A stretch of DNA of 46,451 bases from a virus. The stretch is from the IMG/VR virus record IMGVR_UViG_3300025151_000066, positions 1 through 46,451 of that record. One strand, given 5' to 3'. The notes under the pieces were generated by a model, which was given only the letters and a program-made list of their open reading frames with translations, did no database searches and had not been told where the DNA came from. The translations under genes were made by a program, and so were the position numbers. This document shows, one piece after another, positions 35,701-40,427 of the stretch (position 1 is its first letter; every line of letters begins with the position of its first letter).

Positions 35701-36768
35701 GACTTAAATGACCCTACCATAATAGAGCTTATGGATTTAGACCCTATGTTTAGAAAAAGATTTGAAGGGGAGATAGATAGAGAGCAAGGGGATTATAAAT
35801 CACAGTCTGTTAATAACTTAACAGGTAAAGACACAGGTCAAAAAGTATTTGGTAAGAAACTACCTTTAGGTAATTCTATGAACGGTATTAAGGTATTTGA
35901 TGCTGCTACTATTGCTTGGATTTACGAAGCAGTAAAAGAAGAGATATCTAAAACTATACCTGATACAGAGTCTAAGGCTTTTAAAGACGCTGTAAGAAAA
36001 AGAATGACAGAGGTAGTAAACAGAACACAGCCTACTTATGGTGTTGCTACTAGAACAGGATTAGGTAGAAGCTCTGACCCTATATTAAGATTATTTACAA
36101 TGTTCTCTTCTCAAAGAGCTAAGAACATGAACATCTTATTAGAGTCTATGTTTGATTATATCCATAACCCTGACGAAAGAAGTATAAAGAAACTTAAGAC
36201 AGCAATGGCAACAGTAGGTGTAATGTCTTCTTTATCTATAGCCGCAATAGATATGCTTAAGTATAGTTTAATGGGTTACGATGATGACGATGACAGCACT
36301 GTCTTAGGAGAACTAGGAACTAGAACAGCAATGACTACGCTAGGTAACTTCTACTTTGTTGGTCAAGCAGCACAAATGATTGAGGCTCACGCTACTAACA
36401 AACCTTTTGGTAAAACTATAGAACACCCAATGTTCCAAACAGTAGGTTATGGAGCTGCGGCTGTGGCACACTTATCAAAAGGAGAATTGATAAAATCATT
36501 TGATAACGTAGCAAGAGCTACAATGCTTGGAACAGGAATACCTTATACTCCGTATTCAATGACAAGAAGGGGTGTTATGAATTACTTTGAAGACCCTAAG
36601 GCTAAGGATTACTTAACAAGCGATGAGAAAAAAACTTGGAAAGAAATTCAAGAAGAGAAGAAGTTAAGAAGAGAAGAAAAGAAAGGAGCTATGTCTTACG
36701 AACAAAAAGAAGAAAGGGCAAAGCAACAAGCTGAAAAAATGAGAAAACAAATTTCTAAATACAACTAG
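23797..36768 (+). CDS. Giant 4323-residue virion polyprotein with RNA-polymerase-like core and two zincin modules
   Basis: One uninterrupted frame of 12,972 bases, 28% of the window. Order of parts: hydrophobic Gly/Ala-rich region (about 165-265, 395-410); charged Lys/Glu region (about 430-960); zincin 1, HELAH at 1036-1040; RNA-polymerase-like core (about 1770-2470) with ESSMK (K1984), RIP (2206-2208) and NADNDGD (2242-2248); WDVASG module (about 2890-3040); zincin 2, HEFAH at 3118-3122; long helical region; C-terminal module (about 3900-4290) with two hydrophobic helices and a basic tail. Known relatives in kind are the giant ejected or polyvalent phage proteins. I infer packaging in the head and ejection, with early transcription by the polymerase core. 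The gene lies 4 bases after the internal-protein gene. Confidence 0.8.
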   Translation: MEENFNPIDERTKNLFQETSKETQGSSQSDLVSLAQQLRSENAQKQMESGITGDTQVTTAGSPSREFIEAQEKGFSETPYYERYGGSAWGDFYDSVVNAGIIRTARGIADIPAYVSALAMKDMGQPVSGSWVEGWMQGTKDWADRNEGFVSAIGNKSFFETGDIRSLSAGLGQGIGSMIPMVAAMAATAATGGAAAPLITGVSTGTLASVSATAINMMPSLVDEGLENGLSHEQSISLGMTLAPIIGMMEKLGLEAVIQAGLKPVTGKVSKEVFKRSFQNLAKKGVTKENFKDSVKVAMGEIAENYQKELIAKGVSGATRKAIGKEIGLRTRDVASKFAEGAIAEAGMESLQSLVETAGKAMFDKYGASYGAEAGKGKFGVDFFSKETFMNALEEGFYGGLIGGTFSTGARLSQGMKRETIYSALDSAKKRGKLDEEYVKMKESINNLATRNQNNPESEKELGDLNRILDKTKQMVDVMPVEISSPDARHQIFQLSNMYESLVEEEKTLDVEGTLPAMVDIVKARRNKLEKRKASVKQAINDIYNRRQAVDLQEKDIKGNRKYFIEQIEEELPATMPPVDDYTDVPSLTEEETSLLKTELDDVATYTQDEDMSYVNDSAEQVHKDFYGEEASSRLRGIVDDLSMDEDLYEDGFNVRKDLNKKQRDGLVDKLVTARRSVVEMMEQTDDEAVQTQLKNFDNLLRSKIQEAKALDVIEDKQLDGVKAIEGQKQLDSKQKRIGDEQVKSTIKPSLDDTRTKKDTQATEGTTKRTDEGTTEGRTTKKDIQKVDKKDSSPQPTPATTDSLKTAKSKGKAETLTNDEILAYARDAKTRDFKSARHVDNAYNKYINPNPAAVNVTNKEQIDELNKFYAETTAEERAEIAEENKAQKENTLRLKKEAEEKAKISEEEKLKKEIEEADKKAREAAKKQQEEVEDTEVDAEENFDFISDESIDNTDAQAFADWNSKKSKFQSSIKLIKDNPIEFQAMLDEVKKIFPNVDIKVLEKVFGMGGIELVGRVYDNIIELSEDKAGQEALFHELAHKFSPLLSGTKLWNKGLDLIKDTKYFETAKELYPDETIEEQAEEALVQLIAEKSLDTIKTRMGDSTFKKIKAWLKQFWNKIKYMLGKADTNTIAEIAAFDLTMRTKPYKGSGLQFAEKATKYDQKTAGAIQSIINLAGNAKLYADIKGANPSAIFRISIEKFKEEAYPDLSIKEFKNKFARHILKAKKELLSDVVTTEQELLAEMMPEIDEYRNGSFLDGGAELDKKIREVLGTAYDSSFNKVSEDAIYGVAIQAAKISRDPDKFLESLNTFASNSTSAIDKATAEVLSSKLASLPITVRKPIIAGLTSLVNVEFAKLYTDKKGSRTIKLSNAKFKPAEISKALLDLIKANALTNIESKTFKDAFSGLGKSIEILSKEKNYKNAAIQIDKAIQHIRTLTGIPFETSWFLPPMEEKLTEQQKTDILIKNLSNFHKAISKPVYKYRQLVSQTATTERSKAFIARKSNQVFNSNSAYDLNDAIRDMSKKIADSYGAKTVFRNAMNNQQSSQRVGGWFHKVLSSVPLLKGLNLSQRKDLKAFGDSYVKVFEDNIEAASKKGESTFWQLDGIHDINTNERLDYQKMSLEQKTDFEIRTMLQSAKEVKGGFVYKNSMGVISTNDYKMFVDVPFLDLDKAKEIYNKLEKTHDNSLPSDKGDSNPIHAEKKRIREVIGEDYGNMLRKFNETGKKAHIYDYIEAYGGLIGQEVQQKDYRGTEEEVLLGIASEINNQLREQAEALAYNNAVNQVFLKSVTMGNVSDAANFNDEKRSKGSLSPFLNLDLRIKNRTDLKNKKGEPRKTGLTKTPKAKIVVLQDIETQASKEAREMAKARGEELPKPTYATDAASYFNDFIVNAIDQTGGDLINYGLNYKPIINQTNEKGEILYMKTASRGFDINVNSTPQEVDAYIEKYHTLNGEIDRHGMIAKVMYEMSKANPDTPIIFAFESSMKGTQTWKKGGVSIDDVYNGGNINLNAAEFIEEELTGFGIQFNKYKEVNQYEGLDENNEPKYGRKATTAAAPIQLIASLMENPPQGLEKQAKAFQDLLAQATDFKLQRALKRVDNKKALLQEAVKSSKGMSQWAKDALEQFISGEEVPKLVHQDLINSLQGYLASVFNDSIRHRFSGAELTQDTDPSNQLKYHTTVTDQGTVNFAEVKVPEGFANMGEELITVRIPMSNKINVMVTKVVGFTDPKSSVVLVPEGWIDASNADNDGDSKFTWRKSKGSGALDVIYNKMFKAAKDLLLHPSMIEEGKGYKQQLDTKKVLDSSNKANEELGTKEQKISSVGIIGENQKSHAFQDSSVSIGLYAVIGKTLNVLSGLNSKFLNPLVLPTAAPRVTGIKLRTKRDTKLQAGAAKISTDKQFEIASILQLALDDAGSDTNFYETGLTKENAGASAMFLTVGYELKDVLKLVKSPVIKDYLKQKKEGKGVEYTNELKAKTSDQGKKDFELLESYQGAEIAFRAFSHIQNIVGLDSGVPYGVGAVGKINESIRKVQEEKFDIQFEQNILENPVISSRVNVLNQFNATQNDLFSTKELSAKEQRIASDLINSIQNKTSDAEVTRAMQRTFSNYIARSSSKYSYDKASLNELIEYVYDRVLLGKAKGQKFFNYIQRETQTDKNGNISEITAIQAVATSVLPELNIKENTNVDQEAIKEMFNEISESDRKALIEFAKVFEGLSNGSHNITTLLPIDVLEDFQSKTEELVANDVSMFSDQVVLNFLFDNISALKEYTGQGIDLDTIEDKAVDDMPRYFKVKNKLGEIEVFQRQIGEKGQLTDKALRLGKVESVNINGKTVNVYNTYGQQAKAKFRKPENKSTVTNVESNKQASQATKITKTVPKLSRKIRVRNAIAKLSPNQRVIMTSEKDFRNVSFPEQEASYKPKGTWYGLGDSWSEWVQGNMPQWETDYAHVLEIDSSRILKIKNFNELLEFTEKYVGNKKVSRLTGRAFNQDIDWAKVKQDYAGIEIAPYIAEGRLNTLTSWYYTWDVASGVIWDSSAVKSSREILGDSETDTTTDDKLYQVAGEAKTERVNRATKRLLRRLSNKFGVQFTFVNDPDAKFTGYYDSANNVVVINEAKVRPDTAFHEFAHPFIASIKQSNPSLYASLVNEINATEEGKAVLDKVAKEQPNLNKEQQVEEAIVQMLGELATEKAGKLPTGLRAALQNLWDTIKQIVSELFGTKKEVIAEKLSNDTSLSQLADMLVDDTKVVIDKQNNSKAKSILNKLANSTEMTRKMFNETVEVVKQSDYMSNDLKQTSSKLTKAGFLSHDGYVVKQKSDTVPTAEVLSVSVPMDMANWMAKIRQEFPDAEIVGKHDSRVDNYAMYEVNAQGETIFVYKPLTPEAASLDTLVNLNLKYQIDVDTSTVKNPNTDDKFFSGEAIDLDKFATKDVNKPSGQQRLIALKQALYKDLTEKYKGILDDDAIKRELVREVIKKAKDIYNSATKEGYLKGDLSGVVDSKYIDLLQEDINLAVYIFNNMDKDISEATYDPRYTIAYENLLKMMALAEHIENTKDVITSNNKGVSTSSVVSDIMDSAFKTRNTRAEFFSKIPVLGSIYKYISQKAKKVKKVFYDSLTPENFSKFITGKKASMLNALVYKQINEAEGNAQVITEGAWDAFREKVGEEKLQEMKKYSSFLNDEGRVKMLTLEGGGEITYAQAMNIYLSLKQEDIRSKVSKTGLKINYLDSKTEQKKSTTISPDKFMAQMENAIKKNPDLVILEEGTRAMLDYLYGEVNKTSNKTLGVDINNMPNYFPTRFGSMVSGIDSIRNIEDFSAIKERTTAMRNGLIATDVFQALDNYNRQASKYAAFAEPISNIRKTAAALQKNETYNLDPEGNQAIVSYMEDMITSVTNHGVFINSSDKMFANKINKFMNNFSLAVLGMNPWVMFKQSSSLFSAASELGMSNIASNSKGRQAYTRILKGLKNVKLKDIQAGKLDLNDPTIIELMDLDPMFRKRFEGEIDREQGDYKSQSVNNLTGKDTGQKVFGKKLPLGNSMNGIKVFDAATIAWIYEAVKEEISKTIPDTESKAFKDAVRKRMTEVVNRTQPTYGVATRTGLGRSSDPILRLFTMFSSQRAKNMNILLESMFDYIHNPDERSIKKLKTAMATVGVMSSLSIAAIDMLKYSLMGYDDDDDSTVLGELGTRTAMTTLGNFYFVGQAAQMIEAHATNKPFGKTIEHPMFQTVGYGAAAVAHLSKGELIKSFDNVARATMLGTGIPYTPYSMTRRGVMNYFEDPKAKDYLTSDEKKTWKEIQEEKKLRREEKKGAMSYEQKEERAKQQAEKMRKQISKYN
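26860..27190 (+). other. Zincin protease module 1 of the polyprotein
   Basis: Residues about 1022-1131. ALFHELAHKF gives the HExxH zinc motif (H1036, E1037, H1040). Downstream TIEEQAEEALVQLIAE (1076-1091) offers the third zinc ligand Glu (E1082 or E1083), as in gluzincin-type phage proteases. It is followed by an amphipathic Trp/Lys helix (IKAWLKQFWNKIKYMLG, 1109-1125). All catalytic residues appear intact. It precedes the polymerase-like core and could cut the polyprotein at a site N-terminal of that core. Confidence 0.7.
29200..31210 (+). other. Two-barrel RNA polymerase-like core of the polyprotein
   Basis: Residues about 1802-2471. First-barrel-like part: TPIIFAFESSMKGTQ with K1984, then GFGIQFNKYKE (2019-2029) and an A/P/Q segment TAAAPIQLIASLM. 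Second-barrel-like part: VRIPMSNKINVMVTKVVGF (2205-2223) and SVVLVPEGWIDASNADNDGDSKF (split here as VLVPEGWIDAS and NADNDGD, 2231-2248), where D2244, D2246 and D2248 would hold the metal. Then a helical segment with LQLALDDAG (2403-2411) and SPVIKDYL (2448-2455). The spacing and order RxP, strand, NADxDGD match cellular and phage RNA polymerases (NADFDGD). The usual Phe is replaced by Asn. Confidence 0.75.
32480..32920 (+). other. WDVASG module of the polyprotein (possible ADP-ribosyltransferase-like fold)
   Basis: Residues about 2895-3041. YKPKGTWYGLGDSWSEW (2913-2929), then VLEIDSSRILKI, then DWAKVKQDYAGIEIAPY and WYYTWDVASGVIWD (3015-3028). I recall this pattern as a conserved domain in bacterial and phage proteins and suspect an ADP-ribosyltransferase-like fold, but I cannot point to a complete catalytic triad. 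Function therefore open. Confidence 0.4.
33010..33460 (+). other. Zincin protease module 2 of the polyprotein
   Basis: Residues about 3071-3221. It has a strand pair with GYYDSANNVVVINEAKV, then AFHEFAHPF (H3118, E3119, H3122), then QVEEAIVQMLGELA with E3170/E3171 as third ligand and an amphipathic helix (LQNLWDTIKQIVSELFG). The layout mirrors module 1, about 2080 residues earlier, but the sequences have diverged, so the two are either an old duplication or independent acquisitions. Confidence 0.7.
35490..36650 (+). other. C-terminal membrane-seeking module of the polyprotein
   Basis: Residues about 3899-4285. It contains GMNPWVMFKQSSSLFSA (about 3913-3929), NRTQPTYG (4075-4082) and RLFTMFSSQRAKNMN, a pattern I associate with C-terminal domains of large phage polyvalent proteins. 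A hydrophobic helix (MATVGVMSSLSIAAIDML, 4137-4154) is followed by the acid run DDDDD (4162-4166) and a second weaker hydrophobic segment. Likely role: contact with the host membrane or with the portal during ejection. Confidence 0.5.
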
Positions 36769-36792
36769 ATAGATAGAAAGGTAGTAATTTTG

Positions 36793-36800
36793 TATATTTG
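36793..36800 (+). promoter_or_regulatory. TAnnTTTG promoter of the fibre cassette
   Basis: TATATTTG, exact -7 consensus, 14 bases before the ATG at 36815 and just after the giant gene. No clear TTG -33 element. It would start transcription of the host-recognition genes separately from the 13-kb ejection gene. Confidence 0.55.
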
Positions 36801-36814
36801 ATAAACTAAAAATT

Positions 36815-37531
36815 ATGGCAATAACAACACTAAACTTTACATTTGCTCAGAGTGCCGACTGTGATACATTAACCTTCACAGAGACTACTGGAGATGGAAC
36901 AGGTGGGTATTCAGATGGTAGTAACCCTGCTTTTTCTGATGTAAAGAATACTCTATTAAAAATTGAGTTCCCTGATGGAACTACAGGTAATATTCATAAG
37001 AGTTATTTACCAACACAGGACGCTAGTCCTAATGGAACTAAAGATTATGTTGCTAGTGATTTTGGTTATACTAAAATTCCTAATGGAGTTTGGGAAGTAA
37101 CATTTAACATTTATACTACAGATACTGCTTCAGGTGCTTTAGTAAACGGTACTGAATACATAGTAACAGGTTCGGGAGGACAGATTACTTATGATGGTAC
37201 TGTATATACTGAAAATGAAACATTTGTTGCAGGAGCTACAGCTACATATACAGAAGACGTTGCTTGTGAGGTAAATGGACTTCACGCTACTAAAACTTGT
37301 AACGTATTGTTCTATTGTGGCGTAAAGAAGTGTTTAAAGGACTTAATGTTATTGAGATGTGGAAACGAGTGTGATTGTAGAGACGACTTCCACGAAGCAA
37401 TGAATGAATTAATAATAGATATGAACGCTGCTATATTAGCTTTTGAAGCTTTAAATTATGACTGTGCAAACAAGACTATTAAAAGACTAGAAAAGCATTG
37501 TGGTGGTATTTGTAATGATTGTGGTTGTTAG
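36815..37531 (+). CDS. Cysteine-rich fibre-associated structural protein
   Basis: 238 residues. The first 145 are a beta-rich domain with many Thr, Gly, Asp and Tyr residues. The last 95 hold most of the 13 cysteines: CNVLFYCGVKKC, RCGNECDCRDD, then a helix (HEAMNELIIDMNAAILAFEALNYDC) and the end HCGGICNDCGC. The arrangement suggests a disulfide-knitted or metal-bound head domain attached to a beta stalk or collar. The first gene after the promoter at 36793; followed 2 bases later by another Cys-containing gene and a fibre. Family not recognised by name. Confidence 0.6.
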   Translation: MAITTLNFTFAQSADCDTLTFTETTGDGTGGYSDGSNPAFSDVKNTLLKIEFPDGTTGNIHKSYLPTQDASPNGTKDYVASDFGYTKIPNGVWEVTFNIYTTDTASGALVNGTEYIVTGSGGQITYDGTVYTENETFVAGATATYTEDVACEVNGLHATKTCNVLFYCGVKKCLKDLMLLRCGNECDCRDDFHEAMNELIIDMNAAILAFEALNYDCANKTIKRLEKHCGGICNDCGC

Positions 37532-37533
37532 TT

Positions 37534-37776
37534 ATGGGTAGCATGGGAGGTACTGCTTTAAGGCAGATGTTAGAAGATACAATGGTAGCAGAGATTTGTA
37601 AAAAGAATAATCTGCTATGTTTAGGAAAGAACGTAACTAAAGTAAACGGAGTTCTTAAACAACTTTATAATTGGTGGGTAATAACTGACCAATGTGCTTT
37701 AACTGACGAACAAATTAATTGCATAGTTAATGACGTTGTTGCAACGTGTAAATATGCTAAACCAAGAAAATTGTAA
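37534..37776 (+). CDS. Small Cys-containing protein between fibre genes
   Basis: 80 residues from ATG 37534; the longer frame from 37519 would overlap the previous gene and is not preferred. Helical, with five cysteines (EICKKNNLLCLG, DQCAL, NCIV, TCKY). Its position between a Cys-rich protein and a fibre with a Cys-bearing N-terminus points to a linker or chaperone in one complex. No known domain. Confidence 0.55.
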   Translation: MGSMGGTALRQMLEDTMVAEICKKNNLLCLGKNVTKVNGVLKQLYNWWVITDQCALTDEQINCIVNDVVATCKYAKPRKL

Positions 37777-37779
37777 GAC

Positions 37780-39417
37780 ATGACAGATTTTATAGTTAAC
37801 CCTCCTGACAATACTTGTTCTGAACCAACTCCTAATTCGGGAGCTTCATTATCAAGTCAAGTTACTTATGATGGTGTAACACTTAATTGTTTAGATATAC
37901 AAAACTTAGGACAGAACTTAAATTCTGTTCTTTCTAGTATAAATACGGTAGTGTGTTCATTAGAGGCTAGTATATCTTCTAACGCAACTAACATATCTAC
38001 TAACACTACAAATATAACCAATGTCAATACTACGATATCTAACTTAGATGGAACAGATATTGCTGATGGTAATAGCTATAGTTGTATTACAGGTGGTGCT
38101 ACAATAGCAGCTACCTTAACTGAATTAGAAGCTTTAGTATGTTCTATTCAGTCTGGTAGTTCTCTTACACCTGAGCTTGTAGCTGATGTAGATGGAATAC
38201 AAGAGTTTAATGGAGCGATTACTAAACCACTTGTTATTGAAGGTAGTGCTAGTGGTAAATTTGATACTTCTGGTATTTCAGGTTTTACAGGTACAATAGC
38301 AGGAGGTAAAGTTGTTCCTCAAGATGGTAAGGTAAGAGATGTAGCAGGTGCAGGGGTTACTGTAAACGCTAACAAGGATACTTACTTTTATGGTAAAAGC
38401 ACAGGGTCATTAGCAAAGAAAGAGGTTAACAATGGAGACCCTCAACCTTCTACTAGTAATGATGAAGTTGTTTTATGGAAGTTTGTTTCTGATGGTGCAG
38501 GTATTACAGGTACTACTGACTTACGTGTTTACGAGCCGTTTGATGAGACTTTATTTAGAAGCACTACAAATGTATCCACTTTCATACCAAACGGTTCTAT
38601 AGGCTCTTCTAAATTAGATTTAAGTGCTAAATTACAATATACTGCTGTTCACGCGTTAACAGACCCTAAGGATATTACTCATAAGAGTTATGTTGATGCT
38701 TTGTTAAGTGGAGGTACTACGAACTTTGTCTCTAAGTTTACAGCTAGTGGACTTGCTAATTCATTGATTAGAGATGATGGCTCTAATATTTCTATAGGAG
38801 CTACAATAGATTCTAACATGTCGTTATTAGTAAGTGGTACTGATAGAGACGCTGGTAATTTTTATAATACAGCAAGTTCTGGTACTAGCTCTAATGGTTT
38901 AGTTATTAGAAACTTCTCTACCCATTCTTCAGGAGCAGCTACTGGATTAAGGTCTACTGTATTAAATAGCACTACATCTGGTAATAGTGTTGCTATAGAT
39001 GCAGTAGTTACTTCAGCAGGAACTAATTCTTATGGTATTACTGTAGATGTTCAGAACGGTACTAATAAGTATGGTATTGTTGTGGAAAAAGCAGATAACT
39101 ATAATGGATTTGGTACTTCAACTCCAACAGGAACTATAGAAACTAAAGGAAAGGATAATGCTGCTACCATCAACATGCTTTTAAAGAGTAATGGAGGTAC
39201 TCAGTTATTTAAAGTATTAAACAATAGTTCTTTAGGTTTCTTTGCAGCTACACCTGTTACACAACCAAACGGCACAGGAGAAACTGTAGGGTTTACGGCA
39301 GGAGCAGGAACAGGCGTTAATGACGATTCTACTTTCACAGGAAATGTAGGAACTACCGCCTACAGAATTAGTGATGTGGTTAAAGCATTGAAAAACTTAG
39401 GGTTACTAGCTCAGTAA
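37780..39417 (+). CDS. Tail fibre protein
   Basis: 545 residues. The N-terminal 130 residues carry five cysteines and a coiled-coil-like Ser/Asn/Thr repeat (NATNISTNTTNITNVNTTIS), typical of trimeric fibre shafts. The middle is beta-rich with Gly, Ser and Thr, including DGKVRDVAGAGV and HALTDPKDITHKSYVDALL. The C-terminus ends with GTTAYRISDVVKALKNLGLLAQ, a closing helix I associate with fibre ends in flavobacterial phages. It probably binds the host surface. It follows the two Cys-rich genes. Confidence 0.7.
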   Translation: MTDFIVNPPDNTCSEPTPNSGASLSSQVTYDGVTLNCLDIQNLGQNLNSVLSSINTVVCSLEASISSNATNISTNTTNITNVNTTISNLDGTDIADGNSYSCITGGATIAATLTELEALVCSIQSGSSLTPELVADVDGIQEFNGAITKPLVIEGSASGKFDTSGISGFTGTIAGGKVVPQDGKVRDVAGAGVTVNANKDTYFYGKSTGSLAKKEVNNGDPQPSTSNDEVVLWKFVSDGAGITGTTDLRVYEPFDETLFRSTTNVSTFIPNGSIGSSKLDLSAKLQYTAVHALTDPKDITHKSYVDALLSGGTTNFVSKFTASGLANSLIRDDGSNISIGATIDSNMSLLVSGTDRDAGNFYNTASSGTSSNGLVIRNFSTHSSGAATGLRSTVLNSTTSGNSVAIDAVVTSAGTNSYGITVDVQNGTNKYGIVVEKADNYNGFGTSTPTGTIETKGKDNAATINMLLKSNGGTQLFKVLNNSSLGFFAATPVTQPNGTGETVGFTAGAGTGVNDDSTFTGNVGTTAYRISDVVKALKNLGLLAQ

Positions 39418-39422
39418 ATTAG

Positions 39423-39430
39423 TATTTTTG
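39423..39430 (+). promoter_or_regulatory. TAnnTTTG promoter-like element
   Basis: TATTTTTG, exact -7 consensus, 15 bases before the ATG at 39446 and 5 bases after the fibre stop. No convincing -33 element at normal spacing. Confidence 0.45.
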
Positions 39431-39445
39431 TTATAAACAATATAT

Positions 39446-39820
39446 ATGGTTAAGTTAAAGAATAAAGAAGTGATGAAGATTGACAACGCATTAGCGTATT
39501 TAAGTCAACAACAAACACCTGCATGGTATGGTGTAGCAAAAAACATTAGAATTATAACTCCTTTCTTAGTTGAGATAGAGAGTTCTAAACAAGATATTTA
39601 TAGAAAATATGCAGAGAAGGATGATTTCGGTAACCCGATTATCAAGGAGGGTCAAGTATGCTTTGAGAATAAAGAAGAAGCTGACAAGATATGGGATAGT
39701 CTTATGAACGAAGAGGTAGATATTGATTTCTATAAAATAAAAATAAACACATTAGAAGGAGTAAGCTTAGATGCTTTTGTAATGGAAGCCTTACTTGAAA
39801 CAGTTTTAATAGAAGAGTAA
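39446..39820 (+). CDS. Small phage protein, DUF1617-like pattern
   Basis: 124 residues, acidic. The run of a helix, then IESSKQDIYRKYAEKDDFGNP, a middle with FENKEEADKIWDSLMNEEVDIDF and a closing helix LDAFVMEALLETVL resembles the DUF1617 type of small phage protein, whose function is unknown. It follows its own promoter-like element and precedes the HNH-like gene by 2 bases. Assignment from memory of the pattern only. Confidence 0.45.
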   Translation: MVKLKNKEVMKIDNALAYLSQQQTPAWYGVAKNIRIITPFLVEIESSKQDIYRKYAEKDDFGNPIIKEGQVCFENKEEADKIWDSLMNEEVDIDFYKIKINTLEGVSLDAFVMEALLETVLIEE

Positions 39821-39822
39821 TT

Positions 39823-40104
39823 ATGGGATTAGGTCGTACAGCATTGTTTTATAAAGCTAACAAGAAAGCTAGAGATAGAAAGAAGAAGTACGACACTAAG
39901 TACCACTCTACTAAGAAAAGAAAGAAGTACCGTGCTGAACTTAATAGAGAACGAAGAAAGAGGGGAATATACGGAAAGGGAGGTAAAGACCTTCATCACA
40001 AGAAAGGTGGTGGTCTAGTACTTATGGATAGCTCTAAGAACAGAGCAATGGATAGACCAAAGGGGAAGAAGAAAATGAAGGCATTTATGCGTAAAAAGAA
40101 ATAA
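39823..40104 (+). CDS. Very basic HNH-like small protein
   Basis: 93 residues, extremely rich in Lys and Arg. Near residues 46-75 KGGKDLHHKKGGGLVLMDSSKNRAMDR looks like a degenerate HNH or McrA-type core: DLHH, a Gly turn, then SKNRA, with no CxxC zinc pairs. Either a small virion DNA-binding protein or an HNH relic; a complete nuclease is doubtful because the last conserved His is not evident. One base separates it from the next gene. Confidence 0.55.
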   Translation: MGLGRTALFYKANKKARDRKKKYDTKYHSTKKRKKYRAELNRERRKRGIYGKGGKDLHHKKGGGLVLMDSSKNRAMDRPKGKKKMKAFMRKKK

Positions 40105-40105
40105 T

Positions 40106-40426
40106 ATGAGACAAGAGATTAAAGACATTATTAACATTTTTACAGGTATTCTTCCTGCAGGTTTTGTAGGAGATGGTTCTAAAGACGTTGCATCAGCAGG
40201 TACGGCAGAAGCTTTAAGCTCTAGCCAAAAGTGTAATTGGGTAGCAGTTTCTGCTAAGTCAACTAACACAGGAAACATTTATGTTGGTGGTTCTACTATA
40301 GATAGTACAAGAGGAATACCTTTAGCTGCATCTGAATCTATTTCAATACCTGCTTCTAATATAGCAAGTGTTTATATTGACGCAGATACTAATGGAGAAG
40401 GTGTAACTTTTATGTACGGTAAGTAA
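40106..40426 (+). CDS. Small fibre/decoration protein
   Basis: 106 residues. A short N-terminal helix is followed by a beta domain with CNWVAVSAKSTNTGNIYVGG, RGIPLAASESISIP and VYIDADTNGEGVTFMYGK. I associate this beta sandwich with small surface or fibre-tip proteins of flavobacterial phages. One base after the HNH-like gene and one base before the LamG adhesin. A structural role in adsorption is inferred from context. Confidence 0.6.
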   Translation: MRQEIKDIINIFTGILPAGFVGDGSKDVASAGTAEALSSSQKCNWVAVSAKSTNTGNIYVGGSTIDSTRGIPLAASESISIPASNIASVYIDADTNGEGVTFMYGK

Positions 40427-40427
40427 T

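Noticed and set aside
37519-37533. Upstream start for the 80-residue Cys protein
   Set aside because: It would overlap the preceding gene's last codons; ATG 37534 gives normal spacing.
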